Program-made: the position numbers and the translations under genes | Notes under the pieces: model-generated | Told to the model about the DNA's origin: nothing | Database searches by the model: none | Seen by the model: the letters and a program-made list of their open reading frames with translations, nothing else | Origin: Thozetella sp. PMI_491 | Taxonomy: Eukaryota > Ascomycota > Sordariomycetes > Chaetosphaeriales > Chaetosphaeriaceae | Assembly: GCA_021432635.1 (NCBI GenBank) | Contig: MU270073.1 | Location: 19,215-83,214 of the forward strand | DNA length: 64,000 bases | Direction of reading: 5' to 3' | In this document: in pieces, positions 42,631-52,850 of the stretch | How the letters are laid out: each line of letters opens with the position of its first letter | Position numbering within the stretch: position 1 is the stretch's first letter

Positions 42631-45600
42631 AGTGACGACCCCTCTCTATCGGATATACGATGCCATGACAAAGCTGTACGGCACTTCGGACGCAAACGAG
42701 TCATGTTCGAGGGAGCCCGACATTGCTGAGGAGCTTGCGAGGCTGGCCATAGTCGCATGGTTACAACCCAAGGGGGTCTGGATGCGGGATTCTACATCAC
42801 TATGCATATAAAAGATGTTACCTGTTACTATTTGTATATTTGAGCAAAGTCACTAGCTCTCAAGTAGCTGTTGAGGGCCTGCTGCCTTCCTGCAGCGCTG
42901 CCCAGCTTGAGATACTGTTCTTCCAGAGGAAACTGAGCCAAGCTCGCCCCCTTTACACACTCCGAATAGTTGCTATACACCCCTCCACTGTAAATCAGGT
43001 CTCTAATGCTTAGATACGTTGATGAAGGCTAGAAGGGGGCTGGAAGATAAATGGCAGCAGTCTTAGTTTTGATCTGGCACAGTGCCATGCTGCTTCTAAT
43101 CTGCAACGAACCCCTCGGCTCCAAGTCCTGCTTGGTGGGTGGCGATAAGTTAGACGGCGAGGGATCTTCGTTTTGATTCCTACGCTAGTCTTCTACAAAG
43201 GGGGACGTCGAAATAGTACTTGGCCTGGTCCGAGCGCGTGATGATGGCTAACTGGCTTGCATCTTCAACGGCGGCCGGGACTGTCAAGCAGACTTCTTTG
43301 GCTAGGAAGGTGGGCTGAGAAATCTGAGATACGAGGGAACAGCCCAAAGTGGCTTTCTTCTCCGGCAGGATGGCATACCCACAGCACCGGTCGCTCAGGA
43401 CCGGATTAGACGGCATAACATGGCCGACAAGCCGAGGAGATGAACATCTGGAATGGCTGGTGCGCGTCCCAGGGACGACCTGTCTGTGCAGCCAATAAAC
43501 AATACAGTATGTACATCCTATGTTGTAGCCGAGAGTCTGAGCGCATCTGCCCTGCTGTGTAAAGCCGTTGTGGAGATCGTACCACCATCTTCCTTGCAGA
43601 TCTGGTCTTATATTGGGCCTGCAAGCCGTTGTACGCTGGCGTCGAGGCCGCTCGATGGGCTTTGCGCCGACTGCACGCAAAACCACGCGTTGTCGCAGTC
43701 GATCAACAGTGCCGCGAACCGGCGTTCCTCGGTCCATCTGCGCCTACAGTATACCCAAGCTTGGTAGACAATGCTCCATGACCGCTGGCGCGGTAGCGGT
43801 CAGTGCACTCTTCGGCTATCGAGCCCCACAAACTTAAGAACGATGAGCCTCTGGGGAGGCCGGTGGACCCTCATAGGGAAGCAAGGCAACTGCAACTTCG
43901 ATGGTGCATCGACCGCGACCCTGCAAGTCACAGCCACCGAAGATGCTCCCACTGCCACTGCTTCGGCCTTAGCATCCCTGCCATGTCAGTCTAGACTGAT
44001 TGGTGGTCAAAGGCTGGCACCCCCGATGTCTTGGGCGTACAACGGGCTGTCGTGAGTCTTGCATCTTCACTTTGCTTTTTGCTGTCAGTTGTGAGGTGTC
44101 GTATCCGGGCCCGACCGTAGTCGTGCGCGGCGGCCCTTGCGAGCGGTTGTGACAAGTCCCCCTGCCCCTCCCTTCTCTTCTGACAACCCAAGCCAACTTG
44201 CGAGACCGAGGGCGGACGCGACCATCCGGCCAAGCCACGAATTTCTTCAATGGCGTGTCGTTGACGATAGCGGGTCCAAGCCCTCCCCGGCGGCATGGGC
44301 TGGGTGGATGGGGGGATTCTTGGTATCTCTTGGTCCACATTGCCCCTGCTCGCAAGCTTACCTCTACTCTTCCAAGATCGTTCTTTTGTGGCCCTCGCCG
44401 TCAGGATCTCCCGGGGGAACTTTCGATCCGCAGTCAGTTCGTCCGCGCCTAGCTTTTCCCCCCTCCCGGGTTTCGTTTCGCACTTTGGAGTCGCTTGATC
44501 CAGACCTGCGGGGGGGAGGGGGGGGAGAGGAGGGGAGGTGGAGGCTCTTTGAACCCACCCTCGCAACCAGCGAAACTATCATGGGTCATGACCTTGTCGA
44601 TACCTCCGGCATAGGTGCCTTGTTGGATATGACAGTTTTCTTTTGCTCCTAACGACGTAGCACTTCACGAACAGACAGCTGCACCTCTGCTCGGATGCCA
44701 CTTTCCGAGATACGTCTCTTACAAGTCAGGGCAGAGTTCCCCCAGAGCACCCCACGCTCCAATAATCATGTATCTTGGATTATGTATCTTTGGCCCCCCC
44801 CACATGCCACACTCACCCAGACTTTGCTTCTCTTCCGAAATAGGACATATTGGTATATATTAACTTTCTTTTGGGCTGAAACCAGCACAATTCTTATTAA
44901 ACCTCGCTCCCCGGGCTCCGCGAATGTGAGAAATAGGGGAGGGGGGAGCCCTCAGTCAATTCCTCTTAGCAACCGTGCTGGAGATAAGTCGAGAGTATAA
45001 TTTGTGTTCCGCTGATAATCCACCGTAGAACAAGGTGTGGAATTTGCTGGATGTGGGTCTTGAAGTCCAAGCAATGCGGCCCCATGTATACATGGCCATC
45101 GGGATCCTGGTCCGATTTCAGGGAAGTTCCAAGCCTCTTTCCCCTTAGGCGCCAGATTACTGGCGTTAGCATCCCGTCCCTAGTTGCCATCTTGCGTGAT
45201 GTATGTAGTGGAGCTGTTGAATCGGGTAAACATGTCGGCCTCGAACCTGCGTTCAACCCATCTTGACATCTACTTTCCTTGCAAGTCTTGCAAGGACCAC
45301 CCCGGATGGCCAAAGAAATCTCACACGAGGGGAGAGCTGATCACGACTAGATCGAGAGAAGCTTTAGGCAATCGGACCCGACTCCGAGCATATCTCTCTC
45401 CTTTCACTCGACCGTTTAGTGAACCTCAGCAGGCACGCGGTGGAGGAGAGGCTTAGCTGTCTGGTCAAAACTCCACAGCGTGAGGCTCCCCACAACGGAC
45501 TTAGTCGTAACTGCTGCGAGGCATTTCCCCCGAAATCTCTGTTGGCTCCGTGGCCTGCTCTTCTGCGAGGGATGGGTCTGTGCTAGCGCGCGGTTTAGGG

Positions 45601-46281
45601 CGAGAGTGGTGTAATAGGTCCGTGGTCGAAGTGCCGATTTGCTTTTGCTGCTTTTGCAGGCAGCCACGGCTTACAGGGGTGATGCAACATGTATGCACCT
45701 GCGGCCTCCCAAAATGGACCTCTTCCGTGGACCAGAGAACCCTTGTGGTCGATGTCTCTCAGGTCTTTGATCCAGACCCGCGTCTCGCTACGAGTCGCCC
45801 GCCGTGTCCATGACCTGTGCGCATCCCTGCCTCTGCCGGCATGGGTTGGATATCTCACATCGATGTCACTTCTCACAGAGACGTGCGTCTACAACTGATC
45901 GTTTCTTCTGCCATATGAGATCCGTGCTTCAAGTGCGTCTGCCACTGGCCGGTCGTGGTCATCACACCGCCCATCAGGGCCGTTGAAACCGGGCTGTTGT
46001 CACGTCCATCACTGGTAGTGCGGCGGCTTCTGGCCAATTTGTTCCTGAGGCGTGGCCGGTGTCCCCGTATTCAGGTCAGTGTGCCCCATCGCCCCTCTTG
46101 GGCTTTCATCCAAAGCTAGGGGGGCCTCTGTCGTGTGATATAAGGCCTTCGATTCACCCTTCGAACGGCTCGTGCCTTCCCTCCCCACTTGCTAGCTGCC
46201 CGGACACTCTCGGACCGACCCCATTCCCCCAAGTGGCGATTTCCTAACGCAATATCCCTCCTTCCAAACACACTTACTGCA
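42631..46281. other. 3.65-kb gene-poor stretch
   Basis: The first 180 bases may encode the C-terminal continuation of the preceding unknown gene. A candidate minus-strand coding piece is at 43180-43500. The rest (43.8-46.2 kb) shows overlapping short frames on both strands, purine/pyrimidine-rich tracts (44505-44545) and no domain. The last 150 bases look like the C/T-rich leader of the next gene. Confidence 0.5.
43180..43500 (-). other. Possible 3' coding piece of an unknown gene
   Basis: On the minus strand the frame ending at 43180 reads VMPSNPVLSDRCCGYAILP and continues through LGCSLVSQISQPTFLAKEV to a final DVPLCRRLA and stop. Composition is balanced and cysteines recur, unlike the arginine/serine-rich noise around it. 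I could not find a start codon, signal peptide or consistent upstream exons, so it may be a small cysteine-containing protein gene, a relic, or chance. Confidence 0.25.
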
Positions 46282-47735
46282 ATGAACCCCGAACACGCGC
46301 TTGCAAGTCGAGCCATGGGGTACGACATCAACCCTGGAGGAACGCAGCTCTTCGCTGTGCAGATCAGCTTCCTCGGACTCGCCTGGGTCTCGATTCTCTT
46401 CCGCGCCTATGTGAGGATTCACATGATCAAGAAGGTATCACTCGACGACTATCTAATGTTTGCTGCGGTGGTGAGTGACTCCTTCCCCTCCAGAAAGCCC
46501 CGCACGTTCTCACCGCCGCATCAGCTCATCTACACCGGATATGCCATCATTGCGGTATGGGGCATCATAGGTGGCGGCACCGGGCAGCACTTTGTCGACA
46601 TCAAGCCCGCCGAAGCAGCCCAAGCTCTAGAGGCATGGTTCCTCTGCGAAGTTATCTACGCCCCGCTGTCTGCCCTCGTACGGACCTCGATCGGCGTGTT
46701 CCTGCTTCGGATCGCCACGAACAAGACGCATCGGGCTATCATCTACTCGACAATTATCGTCATCTGGATCCTGTCCGTCATATACTTCTTCCTCATGATG
46801 TTCCAGTGCTCGCCTCCTTCATATTTCTGGGAGCAGGTTTACCACAAGTCGGGGAGCTGCATGGATCTTAACGTGATTCCGGCCGCTACCATCGCCCACA
46901 GCGTCATCAGTGCCGTCTGCGACTTCATCTTGGCCCTGCTCCCGGTTGCCATGATGTGGAATGTGCAGCTCAACAAGAGAACAAAAGTCACCGTCGCTGC
47001 ACTGCTCAGCATGGGTTTGATGTATTATTCCCAAGCTCGCCCAATGTTTACTTACAGATCCACTAACCAGAGGGCCAGTGCTGGGGTCGCCTTGATTGTC
47101 CGCATTCCTTACGTCAAGTTCCTCGCCATCAGCTCGGATTTCCTTTTTGAAACCATGTAGGACCCTCCGCATACGACCTCGTGATGGAGTTGCTAATCCG
47201 GTTCGTCTGTAGCGACGTTGCGATCTGGAGCGTGATGGAGCCATCACTCGGCATCATCGCCGGCTGCATCGCCACCCTGCGCCCTCTCTTCAAGAGTTGG
47301 GGATTTGGGCCCAACAATAGTGCCCGAAACTACGCCTCCAAGGATAAGAGTGTAAGCGGTGGTGGCAGCAGAAGCACCTGGCGGCAAACTCGTGGCATGC
47401 TCAAGCTGCGAGACGAGCTGACGATGACGGGCTCTAGCGACAAGCCGGCCCAGGCATCTGACTTGTCGAGCTCCGACATCGAGCTGGTATACCAAGGGTC
47501 TGGGGAGGCCCCAAGCGATGCTAACACCTCGCTCGGAAGCTGGGACACGGATCTTGAGCAGGGAAGGCATGCAGTTGCCGGCCAAGAAGCGGCCCCTAGT
47601 GTGGTACGCGTCCGGACGAGCATCGATATCACATCGCACTCGCGGCCTGACACTGGTACTGCCGCTGAGAGAATCGCAAACCAAGAGAGACAAGTTGTGT
47701 CGATCAACGGGTCTGAGACTGGGTGGTCCCCATAG
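46282..47735 (+). CDS. Pth11-like seven-helix protein (fungal rhodopsin domain)
   Basis: Four exons, 46282-46470, 46525-47021, 47073-47156, 47213-47735, giving 430 residues. Introns 1 (54 bp) and 2 (51 bp) are multiples of three without stops, so retention would not truncate the protein. Seven hydrophobic helices fill residues about 20-285, with landmarks of the fungal rhodopsin-like domain: RAYVRIHMIKKVSLDDYLMF after helix 1, GGGTGQHF, WFLCEVIYAP with KxSI-like RTSIGVFLLRI, CSPPSYFWEQ, SGSCMDLNV, IPYVKFL and DVAIWSVMEPSLGIIAGCI. The final ~130 residues are a cytosolic, Ser/acidic tail. No N-terminal CFEM cysteine domain is present. Family members such as Pth11 act as surface-sensing G-protein-coupled-type receptors in pathogens; most paralogues are uncharacterised, so ligand and role here are unknown. 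Confidence 0.92.
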
Positions 47736-49394
47736 GTGTGGTACCAGCCCACCAGACTATGATCTTGTGTGCGTGTGTGTGTGTCTAGGGCTTGCGATGT
47801 GGAGTGTGTTTCGGAGTTGATCACGGAGGTTTTCACCAACAATCTGAGGTTTTGATTTTCAATAGAAAGCCATTTTAGCAAGTCGTTTCGAGCAATGGCT
47901 ATCATTGCTTCCAACCTGCGAAACCTGAAAGGAGCCGCTGGGGGTTAAGTCACATGGATTGCAACCTGGGGCAGAAAGCCTTTGACTACCTAAGGTATTT
48001 GCTTGCGCCTCTCAGCCCGAAACTGGCATTCGATACGTACAGCTTCCTTAAGAGGTTTTGGGGGTACTGGCGACGCCCCTTTTAGCTCGATGAGCATTAT
48101 GAATAAGTATAATGACACCAACGGAACCCAGCTTGGCGGCTTTGATCTTGTAGATGTGTTATTGACAAATCTCAGCCCTAAGCCTCGTTCATTTCAACGC
48201 TTGTTTCTTTTCTTATAATTGGAATTTAAGGCGGACGGCTCGAGGGTAGGATGAGCTCGAGGGTGCTTAGCTATCGTGCCGGATTTCCATGCGATGTATT
48301 AGGGATCCCGGCTATATTCGGGATCAACTCTGCTAGCTTTCATGGGCTTTTTGAAGCCCCTAATCTTAGAAACAGACTTGTGGTATGCGTGACGCCCCTG
48401 GCATATATGTACAATGTGGTTTTGGTGGCGGCAAATTAGCCCCTATAAACCCAACGCGGGAGGCTAATTGCTTAATCACACCGATTCGAGTCGCATGCTC
48501 GAGCGTCTCTCAATGGCTAGTGTAGCACGTTTCTTTGAGATGTTTCGTCAACTTAATTAGCTCGTGATCCAATTAGTCTCTCCGCCAATAGACGAACCAA
48601 CGCCTCGAGAGCCGGCAAACTTGTCCGAACCGCGAGGCAGCACCCCACAGGAGGAGGCGATATAGCTCGAACCTGGAATTCTCGAGGCAATGGGCTCTCG
48701 GCCTGGGTCTGGGACATGGTTGGTGCCGTGGTATGCCAGGGGACGACATCCGATTCGGAACGGTGGAAGGGCTATCCTGGCTACCGCCTATTAATTATTG
48801 CAGCTGGGTCATCTGAGCTTCGTATCACTTTGCTTTTCCTAGCTGTGACGGATGGGATCCTCGGACGGGAAAGGTGGTTGAAAGAAGCTACAGCTAGCTC
48901 CACCCCCAATAGCCGCGTTGTAGCCGCCTGAGTGGGCTGCCCCTGGCGGATCTGCACCGCTGGTGGCGGCGCTAACTTGGGGACCCGAGACCAGGCACAG
49001 ATAAACAACCTCTTGTGGTTAGGAGTGTGATGAGGATCGGTGGCCGAAGCTTTTTGCTCATCACTTTGATGTGATCGATCAAGTACGCCGAACTGATTCA
49101 CCATCGTGCCCGTCCGCGAGGCTCTCCACACGCGAGCGAGACTTAATCGTAATCCGCAAATTCACTATCCTCGGACTTCACTGAAACCATGGCTGCATTG
49201 AGAAACGAGCCGACACTCTGGCAGTGATGCTGTGGTAGAAATAGAATATTCGTTACTATCTCACCTAAATTGTGGAATGCCAACCTGTCTGATTTCTTGT
49301 ATTCTTCGCATCAGATGCCCCATCTTCAGGATGATTCGCAAGCTTGTCATAGAGATTCCACAGGACCCAGCGAGGAGAACTCTCGGCGCTAATG
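47736..49394. other. Convergent 3' flanks
   Basis: No gene supported in 1.66 kb between two convergent genes. A GT microsatellite (about 47769-47786) lies just after the Pth11-like stop. The middle (47950-48560) is the most AT-rich part of the region and may be a decayed repeat, but I see no ends or coding remnant. Confidence 0.5.
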
Positions 49395-50325
49395 CTAGTT
49401 GACTGCGGCCTTGGACTCGCTTGGGATCCAGGTTTTGTTTCCTGTGTACCCATAGCATTCCATAGCGCCGTCGTTATTCGAAATGAAGTCATCTAGACGA
49501 GCATGGAGTTAGCAGCGTTGTCTATCCAGCTGAGGAACCAGCGAATTCGTGGGCGAACTAACCGAGATCCACGCTGGAGCGTTGGGTAGTCCTCACAGTG
49601 GTCATGCAGTCGCACTCTAGGCGCAACGAGCTGGCATGCCTGGTGCTACAATTATCACAGCTGTTGGAGTAATTCCCACTTGATACCTAGTTAATATGAA
49701 GACCTTCCGATCTATGAGCTCTGTAGAACGTAATGCATCTAGATAATGCTGGGCTGGTGCTTGCTTTCTTGCTTGCTTGCTGAGGAAGAGACTGATGAAC
49801 TTACTTAGGATAGCCGACAAGAGTGCCACCGTTGTTGCCAACGCAACGGCCAAGGTCAATTCTTGAGTGGTTAGCTGGATTAAGAAGATACAAATGCCCG
49901 ATGTGCCTTCATTTTGTCTTCAACACCAGACTAGGAGACGGGAATGGGAGTGAGGTGAAGGAGGAAAGGACTTACACCGAGTAGTTGTAGCCAAAGACTA
50001 CATGGTTTGTGTTGAGGCAATAGGCGGAGAGGTAGCGGTCGCTCAGTTTGGCTCCCGGATATGCGCAAGATTTGATAAACCCTCCAGCAGCAGTCTCACC
50101 GTCACGATTGGCAGAGTTGGGATGGGCGATGCCGATACTGATGATTGCACCACCACCAGGGCCAAGGATAGCTTCATCATTGGCCTGCGCTGGCCCTACA
50201 GCAAGAACCACGTCAAAAAGGGTTGTGACAATAATGTTGGCCAAGATGAAGCGCTCGAGAGCGCGCCGTATCGAGAAAAAGACAGAGGGGAAGAGCATTT
50301 TTGTAGAGTGAGCGGCGGGTAGCAT
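49395..50325 (-). CDS. Secreted CVNH (cyanovirin-N homology) protein
   Basis: Four exons: 49976-50325, 49805-49861, 49563-49678, 49395-49492; 206 residues. Each junction was set by GT-AG signals (GTAAGT, GTAAGT, GTTAGT donors) and frame, and the joined protein shows two CVNH half-repeats: FIKSCAYPGAKLSDRYLSAY, then YNYSVIDLGRCVGNNGGTLV, then GNYSNSCDNC, LRLECDC, SSVDLDDFISNNDGAMECYG. CVNH proteins are lectin-like folds of about 105 residues found in fungi and cyanobacteria; some bind mannose-rich glycans. The domain covers about residues 82-193. The N-terminus has a hydrophobic helix (FILANIIVTTLFDVVLAVG, about 27-45) followed by AQA, a likely signal peptide or signal anchor preceded by an unusually long n-region; a second ATG at 50298 would shorten it by nine residues. 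Residues 50-80 are a Gly-rich spacer. Glycan specificity is not predictable. Confidence 0.85.
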
Positions 50326-50997
50326 GAACCTGATAGCCGGGAGGGCCGGAAGATAACTGTGTGTTCAAGAGAGGAATGATGACTTTTCTGTGTGCTCGAT
50401 TGCCAGCTTGTTAAAATTGGCAGAGGTCAAGGTGAGAGAAAGGAGGGCTAGGTGGATGTGTTCGTCAGATGAAAGTAGTAGGTTAGTGCCGAGCGTCAGT
50501 TGCACCTTCACGCGAGGGAAAGAGCAAACAACAGCAGCAACAACAATAACAAGAACAAATTCACGCGTCTGACTCTTGAGCTCATCTTCCGCTCCATTCA
50601 AACGACCTCGCTCTAGCCTTGAGCAAAAGTGATCACCCCGTCCACCCCACTCGTCCCAAGATAGGAGCTATGCTTCTCCTGAGGATTATATGCACCTGTT
50701 GTTGAGACCTTGAATGGAGACTAGCAAGCACCACGCCTTAACGACCAGGAGGGATTGCTCTCCCCAGCCAACGACTGTCCTCAGCAATGCTAATGGGTAG
50801 AGCTGGCTTGTGAAGTCTAGGTTCGTCGGTTCCTTCTCTGGCTTCCAACCCGCCTCACAGGTGCTGGTGACCACAACAACTACATGCTGGTCCATTCCCA
50901 CAGCCCTAGACTCGCTCTTTATTCGCGCCAGGTGCTTTCTAGCCATCGAAAGCTACTCTTCCGTATACATAGGTACTCCTTATATCAACAAGAGGTC
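50326..50997. other. Promoter of the CVNH gene
   Basis: It separates two same-strand genes. Apart from A/C-rich stretches (CAACAACAACAA-type at 50523-50556) I see nothing and no gene. Confidence 0.5.
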
Positions 50998-52119
50998 TCA
51001 CGTCCTTTCCTCTTCGACCCTTAGCATACTGTCGTCACCCATACACACCTCGTTGCTGCCCGTATCGGCCCCGTCTGCAACATCGTCATCCTCCTCCGGT
51101 CTACTATCAAGTGGCGCTTCTACGATCACCATGCGACCCTGACCGTCGTAGCAAACTCGGCGGCTGGTCAGGGCCTTTTGCAATTCGTCCCGCAAAACCG
51201 AACGCGTACCGGTCTCGGGGTCCCATTCCCAGCCCTCTCGGAACCACAGCCATCTGAGGTATGCCCGTAGCTCTTTGTCCTTTGGCAAGACCCTCATCCA
51301 CTCTGGCTGAAACTCCGGCTCTCTCCCTCCGCCCAGCCAGTCTTCTGCCCGCCCTAGCAGCTTGTCCCGGCAGAATATCCTCCAAGAATCGACAGCGTAC
51401 GGACCTTCTGCAACGTGGCCAATCTCCCATGCCAGGCCGAGCCCCCGGAGGTTGGCGTCTTCCTGTCTGTCACTGTTGCCTCCGTCTTCGGGACCAAAAA
51501 CTTCGCCGGCGTGCACGCGGGCGCCGTCTCCAGGGTTAGGGTAGTTCTTCACACCATACCGGACCTCTCTGGTTGGCGGCTTCTCGAGCCACGTCCTGGC
51601 GTACTTCTGCAGGTTGCGACACCGCACAGCTGACAGGCCAAGGCGGTGAATCATGGATATTATCTCGTCCGACTTCGCACGAGCCAGCGACTCTGGAGTT
51701 GGGAAGCGTGTGAGAAACTCGCGGATGATGGGCATGGCGGTCTTCCCCGCGGTCCGAATCAAGAATGTGATGCCTACCAATAGCTGGAATGGATCATGAG
51801 CCAGCTCTTCTTGCAGCAGCCCGAATCGAGAGGCGGAGAGAGAGGGGATGGGTAGACACGACACGACTCCTCTAGGCGGACGAATCTTCGTCTTCGGAGT
51901 TGCCGTTTCTTCCTGGTTTCGGTCTGCGCTGTTGCTGATTGACTTTCTCCGAACCCTCCTCGTTGGGCTTGTCGACGGAGGAGGCCCAAAGAAGGGCGAC
52001 GTCATAGGACGCTTGGCAAAGACCGGCCGGCTGCGTGGCTTCGACCTTGTGGCCTGGTCGTCTGCCGGCTCGGGGGGTTTGTCATGGCGTCCAGCCTGGG
52101 AAGGAGGAGGGGTCACCAT
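50998..52119 (-). CDS. HhH-GPD DNA glycosylase, MBD4-like
   Basis: Single exon, 373 residues from the ATG at 52119. The first ~85 residues are basic, Pro/Ser-rich and likely disordered. The glycosylase domain runs from about residue 105: HDPFQLLVGITFLIRTAGKTA, then FLTRFPTPESLARA, the helix-hairpin-helix MIHRLGLSAVRCRNLQKYA, and YAVDSWRIFCRD with the catalytic Asp at about 244, matching the DSYRIFC-type site of MBD4. A C-terminal extension (KELRAYLRWLWFREGWEWDPETG) is characteristic of the fungal members. There is no Fe-S cysteine cluster and no methyl-CpG binding domain. MBD4 relatives remove T or U opposite G arising from cytosine deamination; I infer such a nuclear base-excision repair role, possibly relevant to methylated or repeat-mutated DNA. 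The frame upstream of the ATG is open but lacks an ATG. Confidence 0.88.
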   Translation of the reverse strand: MVTPPPSQAGRHDKPPEPADDQATRSKPRSRPVFAKRPMTSPFFGPPPSTSPTRRVRRKSISNSADRNQEETATPKTKIRPPRGVVSCLPIPSLSASRFGLLQEELAHDPFQLLVGITFLIRTAGKTAMPIIREFLTRFPTPESLARAKSDEIISMIHRLGLSAVRCRNLQKYARTWLEKPPTREVRYGVKNYPNPGDGARVHAGEVFGPEDGGNSDRQEDANLRGLGLAWEIGHVAEGPYAVDSWRIFCRDKLLGRAEDWLGGGREPEFQPEWMRVLPKDKELRAYLRWLWFREGWEWDPETGTRSVLRDELQKALTSRRVCYDGQGRMVIVEAPLDSRPEEDDDVADGADTGSNEVCMGDDSMLRVEEERT

Positions 52120-52850
52120 TGTACGGGGTACTGAATATTCAATATTCAGAGGTGTTTGGATATTAGCCAATTACTGCCCTTTCGGCGAGCACCTAGAGGC
52201 CTAGTTCCCCAAAGCCGAACATCTCTAAAAGCATAAATACTGTATGTAGCGATGCCCCTTCTAACCTTTTAATTGAAGGCTCGTCGAATTTCGGGTGAAA
52301 GTGCATGATGAGGTTGATGTTAGTGGGAGGAGTGGGAATGCCGTGCTCACATATACACGCGGGGCAGGCAGATGCTGTTAACTAACTGAGAGTGGCAACG
52401 GGTGTCGGATAAAACTGACAAGACAGGAAAACCAACCGAGGTATTTGTGAGTTCTCTCTCTATGTAAACGAGCAGAGTCTATCAGCGGTCTACAGGTTGG
52501 CGGGTCGGGGCCATTCTAGAGACAAGCAGATGGTTGGCACCGAGGACGGACGGCCAGGCAAACAACGGATGCTGCCTTGAATTCACGCCACCGTTACTTG
52601 CCGTCTTACACGCACACTGTTGGAGATCAAAAATACTTGATTTACACATCTATTCTCCTTCCTTCTACCCCGGATGGCTCCAACCGATAGACCCTCGTCC
52701 TTTCCCTTTCGTTGAGGGTGAAAACAAAGGAGCAGCAGGGAGAGGGTCCGGTAGTATATGGTACATACAAGAGAGGCAAGAGGAATGCTATGCCGAGCTT
52801 GGCTTTTTGGGTAACGGCGAGAGAGGGAACCAGGCAGCAGTCCCTGCTCC
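52120..52850. other. Glycosylase promoter and cytochrome c1 3' flank
   Basis: It holds the palindrome at 52131-52149, directly upstream of the glycosylase ATG, and otherwise no gene or motif I can support. Confidence 0.5.
52131..52149. promoter_or_regulatory. Perfect palindrome at the glycosylase start
   Basis: Nine-base arms CTGAATATT and AATATTCAG are exact reverse complements around one central base. The site ends 12 bases upstream of the ATG at 52119, so it lies in the leader or at the transcription start, a position where a dimeric protein could block or guide transcription. Confidence 0.5.

Noticed and set aside
47950-48560. AT-richer stretch as a RIP-mutated transposon relic
   Set aside because: No terminal repeats, target duplication or coding remnants, and the TpA/CpA bias was not strong by eye; a dinucleotide-index calculation would be needed.
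49617-49859. 80-codon hydrophobic frame MTLAVALATTVALLS as a small membrane protein
   Set aside because: It is a shifted reading of two CVNH exons and the intron between them; the spliced CVNH model explains the same bases better.
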